This document shows, one piece after another, positions 13,697 through 21,962 of a stretch of DNA of 35,192 nucleotides. Position numbers and translations under genes: made by a program. The stretch is from the NCBI GenBank assembly GCA_947169265.1, contig CAMVPC010000028.1, positions 1-35,192 of the forward strand. Direction: 5' to 3'. The notes under the pieces were generated by a model. The model did not search any database, had not been told where the DNA came from, and was given only the letters and a program-made list of their open reading frames with translations. The stretch's first letter is position 1. Each line of letters opens with the position of its first letter. The DNA comes from an uncultured Prevotellaceae bacterium (GTDB lineage Bacteria > Bacteroidota > Bacteroidia > Bacteroidales > Muribaculaceae).

Positions 13697-16534
13697 ATGA
13701 AACTCGACGGAAAAGAGGTGGACTGCGTGAGCGTGCTCGGCGCGCGCGTGCATAACCTTAAAAATATTGATGTGGACATCCCGCATTATCGGCTCACGGT
13801 GATAACGGGACTGAGCGGCAGCGGCAAGTCGTCGCTGGCATTCGACACGATTTTCGCCGAGGGACAACGCCGTTACCTTGAGACGTTCTCGAGCTACGCG
13901 CGCAACATGCTTGGCGTGCTCGAACGCCCTGACGTGGACAAAATCACGGGCTTGAATCCGGTGATTGCGATAGGGCAGAAGACGGTGAACAAGAACCCGC
14001 GCAGCACGATAGGCACAACGACTGAGGTCTACGACTACCTGCGCTTGCTCTATGCGCGGGCCGCCGAGGCTTATAGCTATCTCACCGGCAACAAGATGGT
14101 GAAATATTCGGTCGACAAGATCTTGCAGATGATTCTCGAGCGATTCGACGGTCACAAGATTTATATCCTTGCGCCGCTGGTGAAAAACCGCAAGGGGCAT
14201 TATAAGGACCTTTTTGAGCAGCTCCGGAAAAAGGGGTACCTGCATGTGCGCGTCGATGGCGAGCTGCGCGAAATCACCTTCGGCATGAAACTCGACCGCT
14301 ACCGCAATCATGACGTGGAGCTCGTGGTGGACCGCCTCAAGGTGACCGCTAAAGACGGGCGACGCTTGCGCGACACTGCCGACACGGCCTTCAAGCAGGG
14401 AAACGGACAGCTGATGGTGCTCGACACCGAGAGTGGCGAGCTGAGCCACTTCAGCAGTTCGCTCATGGACCCTGAGACCGGACTGAGTTACAGCGAGCCT
14501 GCCCCCCACCACTTCTCGTTCAACTCGCCGCTGGGCGCGTGCCCCAAGTGCAAGGGGCTGGGTTTTGTGAACCTTATCGACCGCGAGAAGATTATTCCCG
14601 ACGCGTCGCTGAGCATCCGTCAAGGCGGCATCGCGCCGCTGGGACGCTATAAGAACAACCTCATCTTTTGGCAGTTGCAGTCGATACTCGAGCGGTATGG
14701 GCTCACCATCGACACGCCGCTTGAACAACTTCCCGAGGAGGCCATCGACGAGATTATGAACGGCACCACCGAGCGGTTGAGCGTGAAAAACGAAACGTTG
14801 AGCACGAGCAACTATCTCACTACTTACGACGGTTTGGTGAAATATATCGAGATGCAGCAGGACGACGAAGCCTCGAGCCAAGCGCAAAAGTGGGCCGGAC
14901 AATTCTTTAGCCGCACCACCTGCCCCGAGTGTGGCGGCCAACGGCTCAATCGCGTGTCGCTGCACTTCAAGCTGGCCGGCAAGAATATTGCCCAGCTGGC
15001 CGCGATGGACATCGGCGACCTGCGCGAGTGGCTGCGTGGGCTCGAGGAGCGCGTCACGCCACAGCAGTGGGCCGTGGCACGCGAGATTGTGAAGGAAATC
15101 GACAGCCGCCTGGGCTTTATGCTCGACGTGGGGCTCGACTATGTGTCGCTCAACCGCGCCAGCGCCACGCTGAGCGGTGGCGAGAGTCAGCGCATTCGGC
15201 TGGCCACGCAGATAGGCTCGCAGCTCGTCAACGTGCTTTATATCCTCGACGAACCCAGTATAGGTTTGCACCAGCGCGACAACCGTCGACTCATCGACGC
15301 GTTGAAGAAACTTCGCGACGAGGGAAATACCATCATCGTGGTGGAGCACGATCGCGACATGATGCTCGAGGCCGACTATGTAATCGACATAGGGCCTTTT
15401 GCCGGACGTAAGGGAGGAAACATCGTTTTTGCCGGAACGCCGCGTCAACTGCTCAAGCAGGACACACTCACCGCACAGTACCTCAACGGCACGCGACAAA
15501 TAGCGCTCCCGCCCGAGCGGCGGGCGGGTAACGGGCATGCCCTCACGCTGCGTGGCTGCACCGGCAACAACCTCAAGAATATTGACGTGACGTTCCCGCT
15601 GGGCACTTTCATCGTGGTCACCGGCGTGAGCGGCAGCGGAAAGTCAAGTCTTGTCAACGGCACGCTGCAACCGGTGCTCAGCCGCCACTTCTACCGCTCG
15701 CTGGCCGAACCGTTGCCGCATGCGGCGCTCGAAGGACTCGAGTGGGTCGACAAGGTGGTGACCGTCGACCAGTCGCCGCTGGGACGCATGCCCCGCTCTA
15801 ACGCCGCCACCTATACCGGCGTATTCACCGATATCCGCAACCTCTTCGTGAACCTTCCCGAGGCTAAGATTCGCGCTTACAAGCCCGGACGTTTCTCGTT
15901 CAATACCGGTGGCGGTCGCTGCGAGGCCTGCAAGGGCAACGGCTATAAGACCGTGGAAATGCATTTCCTGCCCGATGTGCTCGTGCCCTGCGAGGTGTGC
16001 GGCGGTAAACGTTACAACCGCGAAACGCTCGAAGTGAAGTTCAAAGGAAAGTCGATTGCCGATGTGCTCGACATGACGATTAACCAGGCTGTAGAGTTCT
16101 TTGAGGCCGTGCCCAATATCCTGCGTAAAATTAAAGTGCTGCAGGACGTGGGACTGGGGTACATAAAATTGGGTCAACCTTCGAGTACCTTGTCGGGAGG
16201 CGAATGTCAGCGCGTTAAACTTGCCACCGAACTGGCAAAAAAGGACACCGGAAAAACTGTTTATATCCTCGACGAGCCAACCACCGGGTTGCATTTCGAG
16301 GACATAAAAATCTTGCTCGGCATTCTCGAGCGACTGGTCCAAAAAGGAAATACTGTCATCGTTATCGAGCATAATATGGATGTCATAAAGTGTGCCGATC
16401 ACGTCATCGACATGGGACCCGAGGGCGGACGAAACGGGGGTAGGGTGGTGGCCTGCGGCACACCTGAGGAGGTGGCGAAGTGCCCGGATTCGGTCACAGC
16501 CTCGTTCCTCGACAAGGAGCTCAGGGGGTGCTGA
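13697..16534 (+). CDS. uvrA: UvrABC excinuclease subunit A
   Basis: The 945-residue protein recognises DNA damage and loads UvrB in nucleotide excision repair. Walker A GLSGSGKS lies at 38-45, with a second, GVSGSGKSSLVNG, near 650. The ABC signatures are LSGGESQRIRLATQ and LSGGECQRVKLATEL, followed by ILDEPSIGLH and ILDEPTTGLH. Zinc-type cysteine pairs occur in 'CPKCKGLGF', 'CPECGGQRL', 'CEACKGNG' and 'CEVCGGKRY'. The start at 13697 follows an AAAGGTG ribosome site, and codons upstream of it overlap the promoter. Bacteroidales often carry two UvrA paralogues; which one this is cannot be told here. The insertion around 'AYSYLTGNKMVKYS' lacks the first cysteine pair of E. coli UvrA. Confidence 0.95.
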   Translation: MKLDGKEVDCVSVLGARVHNLKNIDVDIPHYRLTVITGLSGSGKSSLAFDTIFAEGQRRYLETFSSYARNMLGVLERPDVDKITGLNPVIAIGQKTVNKNPRSTIGTTTEVYDYLRLLYARAAEAYSYLTGNKMVKYSVDKILQMILERFDGHKIYILAPLVKNRKGHYKDLFEQLRKKGYLHVRVDGELREITFGMKLDRYRNHDVELVVDRLKVTAKDGRRLRDTADTAFKQGNGQLMVLDTESGELSHFSSSLMDPETGLSYSEPAPHHFSFNSPLGACPKCKGLGFVNLIDREKIIPDASLSIRQGGIAPLGRYKNNLIFWQLQSILERYGLTIDTPLEQLPEEAIDEIMNGTTERLSVKNETLSTSNYLTTYDGLVKYIEMQQDDEASSQAQKWAGQFFSRTTCPECGGQRLNRVSLHFKLAGKNIAQLAAMDIGDLREWLRGLEERVTPQQWAVAREIVKEIDSRLGFMLDVGLDYVSLNRASATLSGGESQRIRLATQIGSQLVNVLYILDEPSIGLHQRDNRRLIDALKKLRDEGNTIIVVEHDRDMMLEADYVIDIGPFAGRKGGNIVFAGTPRQLLKQDTLTAQYLNGTRQIALPPERRAGNGHALTLRGCTGNNLKNIDVTFPLGTFIVVTGVSGSGKSSLVNGTLQPVLSRHFYRSLAEPLPHAALEGLEWVDKVVTVDQSPLGRMPRSNAATYTGVFTDIRNLFVNLPEAKIRAYKPGRFSFNTGGGRCEACKGNGYKTVEMHFLPDVLVPCEVCGGKRYNRETLEVKFKGKSIADVLDMTINQAVEFFEAVPNILRKIKVLQDVGLGYIKLGQPSSTLSGGECQRVKLATELAKKDTGKTVYILDEPTTGLHFEDIKILLGILERLVQKGNTVIVIEHNMDVIKCADHVIDMGPEGGRNGGRVVACGTPEEVAKCPDSVTASFLDKELRGC

Positions 16535-17364
16535 ACCGTCCCGCGAAAGCCTGATAATCGCGAATTTTCTGACCCATTTTTTCGTACAAAATTTTCAAAT
16601 CTCGGTTTTGTCACCGTTTTTTGATTAGATAATTGCGCCCAAATAATTAAAAAAAGGCCCTTTAAGGCCCATTTTTGCCCCGAAAATCCCTGTTATAGCC
16701 CCATTTTTCTGCTTCAGCAAGGGTAGGGAAGAGGGCTGAAATAGGCGATTTTTCGTTTTTTTCTGAAGAAATTTGTGTTATATCTTTTTGTGGCTATTTT
16801 TAGCGATAAATAATTGATAAGCAGTTTTCAAAGTTGTTGAAAACTGCTTATTTGATGCCGTGAGAATCGCTTGAGATTTGTCCTTTCGGGCTTGTTGTGG
16901 CATTGTTTGCAAATATCGCGAGGAAATCGAGTTGAGACGCCGAATGGTAAAATTACCTCGCAAAATTTTGGTTTACAAATAGCGGACACGGGGCAGGGTA
17001 GGCCTGTGATTTTACGTTTTGTAATTACAAATTTTGTTATCCAAAATCGTAATTTTACGTTTGATGTGCATTTTGAAATCATGAATTTTCGTTTGTGCGG
17101 TTTACAAATGCGAAATTTTACCATTTTACAAATTTTTACATATATAATAAACAACAGAAAATGAGTAAAATAACCAATAAAAACTAAAGTGTCGATTGAA
17201 GAAATTTCTGTATTGTTCCACGACTTCATGATTGTTGGCTTTATATGATTTGATACTATATAGATAAACAGCCAATTAGCTTATTAAACATAAAGTATAA
17301 CTATATTATATTGGCGAAATGGCATGTTTGCGGCCGCAAAGCGTTGTCGTGCGTTGACAAATCG
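16535..17364. other. long AT-rich non-coding region with hairpin and repeated words
   Basis: No supported gene lies here. It contains a hairpin (16817-16851), the 14-base palindrome TTTGTAATTACAAA (about 17018-17031), ATTTTACGTTT twice (17009-17019 and 17052-17062), and TTTACAAAT at 16972-16980, 17101-17109 and 17125-17133. These AT-rich repeated words upstream of an XRE gene may be regulator or nucleoid-protein sites. No iteron set or origin genes are present to support an origin. Confidence 0.45.
16817..16851. repeat. perfect 15-base hairpin
   Basis: ATAAGCAGTTTTCAA (16817-16831), loop AGTTG, and its exact complement (16837-16851). It is about 280 bases after uvrA and is not followed by a real T-run, so it may be a weak terminator or a small palindromic element. 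Confidence 0.7.
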
Positions 17365-17422
17365 CAAATTTCAAAATTTGTGTTTATAAATTTGGTAATC
17401 TCAACACTATTGTCTAAATTTG
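17365..17422 (+). promoter_or_regulatory. promoter and possible operator of the XRE gene
   Basis: TTTG (17391-17394), 20 bases, TAAATTTG (17415-17422), 32 bases before the ATG at 17455. Just upstream, CAAATTT-CA-AAATTTG (17365-17380) is a palindrome that could be an operator for self-repression by the XRE protein. Confidence 0.65.
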
Positions 17423-17454
17423 CAATCGCAAAATTCACATTTCCAAATATCACT

Positions 17455-17982
17455 ATGGACATCGTTTCGAGGCTAAAATTGTTCCTTCAGCAAAATGGAA
17501 TTGCCAACAGCCAGTTTGCTGACACCTGTGAGATCCCTCGCCCCACCCTCTCACAGCTACTCAATGGACGCAACAAAAAAGTGAGTGACGAGATAATTTC
17601 AAAAATTCATCGCGCTTACCCTTCGCTGAACATCATGTGGCTCATGTTTGGCGATGGTGATATGTTTGTGGGAGGACGTCAGTCAGGTTTGTCGGAATTT
17701 GACAACATGGTTTCCGGTTCGTTCATGACCGGTGGCAGTGTCACGCGGCAGGCCGACTTGTCCAAAAGTCGTCAGTCGATTAATTTCAACGATGATGACA
17801 GCGGTGTGAATGATGTGACCCAAAATGCCTCGATGGGCACACTAACCGACACCTTGCGTAATATCGCCATGACTGTGGGCAAAAAGAACACTAACGCGTC
17901 AACCCAAAATGGTGCCCGAAAAGTGGTGAATATTTTGGTTTTTTACAGCGATAACAGCTTTGAGAGCTTTACGCCAGCCTGA
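17455..17982 (+). CDS. XRE-type helix-turn-helix transcriptional regulator
   Basis: This is a 175-residue protein with an N-terminal HTH (about residues 8-60). 'NSQFADTCEIPRPTLSQLLNGRNKK' in parts (about 18-42) gives the two helices, followed by 'IHRAYPSLNIMWLMFGDGDMF' in parts (about 50-70), a block typical of Bacteroidales XRE proteins. The C-terminus has 'VVNILVFYSDNSFESFTPA', again a pattern I associate with this lineage's conserved regulators. The middle is polar and probably disordered. The start at 17455 is set by the promoter at 17391-17422; earlier in-frame codons are upstream of the transcription start. The targets are unknown; self-control is likely from the adjacent palindrome. 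Confidence 0.85.
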   Translation: MDIVSRLKLFLQQNGIANSQFADTCEIPRPTLSQLLNGRNKKVSDEIISKIHRAYPSLNIMWLMFGDGDMFVGGRQSGLSEFDNMVSGSFMTGGSVTRQADLSKSRQSINFNDDDSGVNDVTQNASMGTLTDTLRNIAMTVGKKNTNASTQNGARKVVNILVFYSDNSFESFTPA

Positions 17983-18012
17983 TGTTTTTTAAATAATCTT
18001 TATAAACTAAGC

Positions 18013-18474
18013 TTGCGGAGTGGGTACGAAAAACAGCGCGACAAAGCAATCAAGTGCTTAAGTAAAATGCCCGATGATGAAATGATTTGTTTCTTTGGCA
18101 ATTTGGATGAATATAAAGATTTCGGCAAGCGGAATTTCGGAATAGACATCGATTGTGAAAGGCTTGAGAAAAAGAGAAAAAAAAAGATTAATAACCTCAC
18201 TGTTTATTTCTCGAAATCGGGCGTGATTAAGGTCATCTCTAATGTGGCCCATGTCATTAAAGCCGACAACAATCCGTTCTACTAACTCGAGACGGCGCAA
18301 AGCGGTGAGGCCCTAAACTTCTTTTATTGGAATAACTAATTCACGGGCAACGTGATGCGCTTCATGATAAACCACGACATGCTCGACGGTTTAAAGCTCG
18401 ACCCCGACGAAGCCCCTCTCACCCGCGACGAACTCGACATGCTCGCGCGCGCCCGCCTGCGCAACCGCTACTAA
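18013..18474 (+). pseudogene. decayed gene with two in-frame TAA stops
   Basis: One frame runs from TTG at 18013 through TAA at 18283-18285 and TAA at 18337-18339 to TAA at 18472-18474. All three pieces look coding: 'CLSKMPDDEMICFFGN', 'AQSGEALNFFYWNN', and 'MLDGLKLDPDEAPLTRDEL' with 'DMLARARLRNRY'. The last piece has the GC-rich third positions of the chromosome, the first is AT-rich. No ATG or Shine-Dalgarno fits the beginning, so the 5' end is probably lost. I do not recognise the family. Two separate small genes are possible but less likely given the shared frame. Confidence 0.5.
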
Positions 18475-18484
18475 ACCCGCGAGC

Positions 18485-18715
18485 TTAATCCGGTGTTTGG
18501 ACGGCGCAAAACAGCCGCCTCAAGTGGCTGTAATGTGGCTCTTTGATGAGGCATAATTCACGCAGTGGTGATAATACCCTAGCAGTCACCGTTGCAAGGA
18601 TTCTGCCCTTTTTCGTGTTATTTCGACCCTCATTTCTGAATTTCTTCCTCAAAACGATTGTCTTTTCCAACAAAATGCCTATTTTTGCAGTTGGATTGGC
18701 AACGGTCCAAGACAT
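18485..18715 (-). repeat. recurrent Bacteroidales element with an ORF-like minus frame
   Basis: The minus strand can encode 76 residues including 'RNNTKKGRILATVTARVLSP' and 'IKEPHYSHLRRLFCAVQTPD'. From memory, near-identical short hypothetical ORFs are annotated many times in Prevotella and Bacteroides genomes, which suggests a dispersed sequence element rather than a conserved protein. The DNA also has a CAGCC/GGCTG hairpin (about 18513-18531). No promoter or ribosome site is evident. Confidence 0.4.
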
Positions 18716-18748
18716 TCTGGTATTTTAGAAGCGTTTTGCTTATCTCTT

Positions 18749-18864
18749 GTTGAGAAAACGTAGGAAATTTTCACAATGATGAGAGGATAACAAAGCGGTT
18801 CTCACGCTATGGCGTGGACGCTTTTTCCATATCTTCATCATTGGTTTTCCTACGACCATCTCAA
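18749..18864. repeat. 116-base long imperfect hairpin element
   Basis: Arms 18749-18789 and 18829-18864 pair in four blocks: GTTGAGA (7), CGTAGGAAA (9), AATGATGA (8) and GATA (4), separated by small internal loops. The centre continues with AAAGCG (18792-18797)/CGCTTT (18819-18824) and CACGC/GCGTG with a TATG loop (18803-18816). It ends 91 bases before the ATG at 18956. Confidence 0.75.
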
Positions 18865-18879
18865 CGGGTGTGGCAAAGT

Positions 18880-18931
18880 CAGTCCACGTTTCTTTTTGTT
18901 ATATAGTTTTCTGAGGACTGCGGGAAACGTG
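18880..18931 (+). promoter_or_regulatory. crossing stems (possible pseudoknot) in the leader of the exported-protein genes
   Basis: CAGTCC (18880-18885) pairs with GGACTG (18915-18920), and CACGTTTC (18885-18892) with GAAACGTG (18924-18931). The two cross, so they are a pseudoknot or alternatives. GTCCACG (18882-18888) can also pair with CGTGGAC (18813-18819) of the preceding hairpin. No clear TAnnTTTG promoter was found nearby. Confidence 0.45.
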
Positions 18932-18955
18932 AGATATAAACATGTCTTTCCCATT

Positions 18956-20632
18956 ATGAGATTAACAACTGTAAAAATCCTTTTGTGCCTTATGACAATG
19001 TCATGGCTCACGCAAATTGGTGTTTGCGCACAGCAGCCTCAAATAGAGAATGCTATTAACAAGAAAAGCATGAAAGATGTTCTCAATGTACTGATAGACT
19101 CTTATGTTGAAGCAAAAACCCAAAATCTTGAATTAAGTACAGAAGCAGCTTTGCTAAGCCTGAACAGTTTCTATATGGCGCAAGCAAAAACGGCAGAGCA
19201 AAAAAAAGAATTCTTGCAAATTATATTTGATAGACTTAAAGAATACCAACGAAATCAAAAAGACATAGAAAGCCTAGCCGTTATTGAGGTTTATAAGAAT
19301 TTTGCCGAAAATGATGATGCACGTTTGCCATTGCTTTATTATGTTCGTGGAGAAATCAATGCCCTCGTCTTGAAGGACACATCGGCATTGAAGGAGAGCA
19401 TTATGGAATTGGAGGCACTTGACGCCCAAAAGTTCCCTAAAAAGCAAGAATATGTGGATAAACTTCAGGGGTTCTTGAAGGATATTCAGGAATATGTCCC
19501 GGTATTGCAACGTTTAGGTGATGATGTTTGGGTAAGCATTTCGGGCTACCCCAATATTAATGGCGGTTATCCTTCGTTTTATATCACCTGTAGTGCCACT
19601 AACAATTTTATTCCAAAGCTTTGGGTCAATAAATTTAATCATGATTTCCAGGACGAGGGTATCAACGGTGCCTATGTGGCACAGACCCAGATGGAATTGG
19701 GGGACAATAGTGCCTACTTAAATTGGAGTAATGAGAAATTAGACGTCCCAAGTGAAGCGAGTATTGTGCTCAAGAATCAACTGGCGGCAGGAGCCGGCGA
19801 TCTCACAAGTAACCTCGTCTCGGCGGCATTAGGGTCTTCTTCATCTAGCAGTTTAATCGGCAACGCTGTGACAGGAATCTTAGGCTTACTTATGACTGAA
19901 GAACCCATAAAGACTATTTGTATTTGGGAGGCAACTATACACAAACTTAACGGTTACATGATGCAGGCAAAACTGAAAGAACAAATCATCACAATCACAC
20001 CGTCCAAGGGAGAAGAAAAAAAGGTCGAAAACTACAATGTTTTGTTCTTGCGACTATCTCCGCAGATGGTAAAAGCTTATGACGAAAATCTTATAATGCC
20101 CTCAAAGTTCAAAAAACTATCTGACAAGCAATTGAAAAAGATGATTAATAGTGCGGCCGGAGGGAAAGAATATGGTTTGAAAAGTTGGAATGAGTTACAA
20201 TTGGCAAAACTCTATGATGCCTGTGAGAAACAGGTTTTAGCCGACGGTGAGAACTTAGATGGTATTTCTGCCTATAATGATATAGGGATTTACGGCGTAT
20301 CTATTGATGAAATACCGGATTATAATAAAAAATATCCAAAATTGAAAATCAAATTACCGGATATAATAAAAAACCAACCGGGATTTAAAGGTGTGTATAT
20401 CAAATCGGCAGATGGTGGTGTGGCGGGGCTGTATGGCCTCAAAGACAAGGATGTGCTCTTGAGCATTGACGGTCACGAAATGAGCAGCAATTCCGATATA
20501 CGTGACTACATCCAATCGTTAGAGCGTTTCAGCCCTATTGATATACAAGTTTTGAGAGGCAAAAAAACAATAGATATACACATTCCCAACATAGGTTTGC
20601 AAGCCTCTTGGATTCCTGGTTTTAAGAAATAA
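18956..20632 (+). CDS. exported PDZ-domain protein of unknown function
   Basis: The 558-residue product begins with a signal peptide (about 1-25) ending 'GVCAQQ', a good signal peptidase I site. Residues about 30-190 are helical and charged. Residues about 205-330 have 'DDVWVSISGYPNINGGYPS', a possible beta module, followed by a Gly/Ser stretch with a hydrophobic segment ('SSSSSLIGNAVTGILGLLM') that might insert in a membrane. The C-terminal 80 residues are PDZ-like: 'GFKGVYIKSADGGVAGLYGL' then 'DKDVLLSIDGHEMSS'. No protease triad is visible, so it is more likely a scaffold. The start at 18956 is fixed by the signal peptide. AT-rich, and followed by two more exported proteins. Confidence 0.7.
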   Translation: MRLTTVKILLCLMTMSWLTQIGVCAQQPQIENAINKKSMKDVLNVLIDSYVEAKTQNLELSTEAALLSLNSFYMAQAKTAEQKKEFLQIIFDRLKEYQRNQKDIESLAVIEVYKNFAENDDARLPLLYYVRGEINALVLKDTSALKESIMELEALDAQKFPKKQEYVDKLQGFLKDIQEYVPVLQRLGDDVWVSISGYPNINGGYPSFYITCSATNNFIPKLWVNKFNHDFQDEGINGAYVAQTQMELGDNSAYLNWSNEKLDVPSEASIVLKNQLAAGAGDLTSNLVSAALGSSSSSSLIGNAVTGILGLLMTEEPIKTICIWEATIHKLNGYMMQAKLKEQIITITPSKGEEKKVENYNVLFLRLSPQMVKAYDENLIMPSKFKKLSDKQLKKMINSAAGGKEYGLKSWNELQLAKLYDACEKQVLADGENLDGISAYNDIGIYGVSIDEIPDYNKKYPKLKIKLPDIIKNQPGFKGVYIKSADGGVAGLYGLKDKDVLLSIDGHEMSSNSDIRDYIQSLERFSPIDIQVLRGKKTIDIHIPNIGLQASWIPGFKK

Positions 20633-20718
20633 CTTGATAAAGAAACAAAGATACCTTTAACCATCAAGTCTATAGAGCCTTATAGCTTTAGAAACTTGAG
20701 CAATAAACAGAAAAAGAT

Positions 20719-21948
20719 ATGAAAAAGTTATTCATAGCATTATTGCTGTTGTTGTCAAGCAATGTGCTTTATGCTCAAGGCCGTGGTGTTCCAAGCAATA
20801 TGAAGAACAAAATATGGAATGCCATGCAAGAAGATATGAGGAAAAGACAGCAAAAGCAAGAGAGACAACATGAAAGTACAGTGCGCAATGCCCAAGCGGC
20901 GCAACGCTCTGACCGACAAATACGCGAAACTCGAGAGGATGCGGCATTTTTGAATGATTATTACCAACCCGATAATTATATATCTGGCCCAAATTATGAT
21001 GATATGAGTGATTTTTCAAGCGCTCATAGTAACACTAAAAACTCAGAAAGGATGTCCATGCTCGAAAATGACGAGATAACAAGTAAGGTCACTCAGTTGA
21101 CACAGAAAAACGATGGCTTTATTATCAACAATAGAAATCGTTCTCTGTTTGACGAGATGATTGAAAAGGCGGATAGTACGCAAGAGAGATGGCAGAAAGA
21201 AAGGGAACGTCGTTGCAAGATCAACCCCAAGGAATGCATGGGCCACTCACGGCCACTGCCTAATGTGAATGTATCTCGTAAGCAACGCGTTCAATCAACG
21301 TCCGCAACTTCTCAGCCAACTAAGAGAAATAAAACAAATGATGTTCCCGACTATAAACTTACGAAGCCACGCAGATTGATGGAAATTAAGAAACGGGAAT
21401 ATGTGCCACTTCGTGAGTCTCAACCCACGTCATCAACTCAACAACGCATCGAACTGAAAGCACGATTTGAAAATCCTGATAGACAGAATGTCAGAGAAGA
21501 AGATTCGCAAAACCATGCCGCTCAGAATCACGCTGCCACTCAAAACAATGTTACCGACAGACAAGTGGGACAACATGGCAGGGAGACGAAAAAAATGGAA
21601 CGTCAAAATGCCTCGGGAAGTTTGACGACAAAAAAAGCCGCGCGACAAGAAACGAACAATGTCTCTCAAAGTCAGAAGAGCGGCCGTATGACAGGGGATA
21701 GTACCGCATCGGCACAGTCATCTTCTCAATCCCAACAACGCACTCAGGGCGAACAGCAAGGACCCGAAATAGTGAGACGGATTATAAAATCCGAAATCCC
21801 TCCCGAACAGCAACCAAGGCCTCAAAGCGACAATCTTGACGATTTGATGGAACGATGGAATAAGATGCGTGAAGCGATGCAAAATGGGGATCTAACATCA
21901 ACTAACGGAATAGAAGAGATGATAAGACGAATTAGCTACGTGAAATAA
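20719..21948 (+). CDS. exported Gln/Arg/Asn-rich low-complexity protein
   Basis: The 409-residue product has a clear signal peptide (MKKLFIALLLLLSSNVLYAQ). The remainder is highly polar: short coiled-coil-like stretches such as 'EDMRKRQQKQERQHESTV' near 38-55, then a long Gln, Ser, Arg and Asn-rich part (about 215-370) that is probably disordered. A short helical end (about 380-409) has 'LDDLMERWNKMREAMQNGD'. There is no known domain. It starts 86 bases after the PDZ gene and ends 14 bases before the next gene. The composition suits a periplasmic linker or extracellular matrix protein, but this is a guess. Confidence 0.65.
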   Translation: MKKLFIALLLLLSSNVLYAQGRGVPSNMKNKIWNAMQEDMRKRQQKQERQHESTVRNAQAAQRSDRQIRETREDAAFLNDYYQPDNYISGPNYDDMSDFSSAHSNTKNSERMSMLENDEITSKVTQLTQKNDGFIINNRNRSLFDEMIEKADSTQERWQKERERRCKINPKECMGHSRPLPNVNVSRKQRVQSTSATSQPTKRNKTNDVPDYKLTKPRRLMEIKKREYVPLRESQPTSSTQQRIELKARFENPDRQNVREEDSQNHAAQNHAATQNNVTDRQVGQHGRETKKMERQNASGSLTTKKAARQETNNVSQSQKSGRMTGDSTASAQSSSQSQQRTQGEQQGPEIVRRIIKSEIPPEQQPRPQSDNLDDLMERWNKMREAMQNGDLTSTNGIEEMIRRISYVK

Positions 21949-21962
21949 AGCAAAAGAAAAAT

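Noticed and set aside
13652-15538. 628-codon open frame on minus, opposite uvrA
   Set aside because: It lies wholly within uvrA, has no recognisable domain, and is explained by the GC-rich codon use of uvrA leaving the antisense frame open.
17311-17454. 48-residue extension of the XRE protein
   Set aside because: It lies upstream of the promoter at 17391-17422 and reads AT-rich nonsense.
18809-18955. 49-residue extension of the PDZ protein
   Set aside because: It would read through the hairpin element, and the signal peptide begins at 18956.
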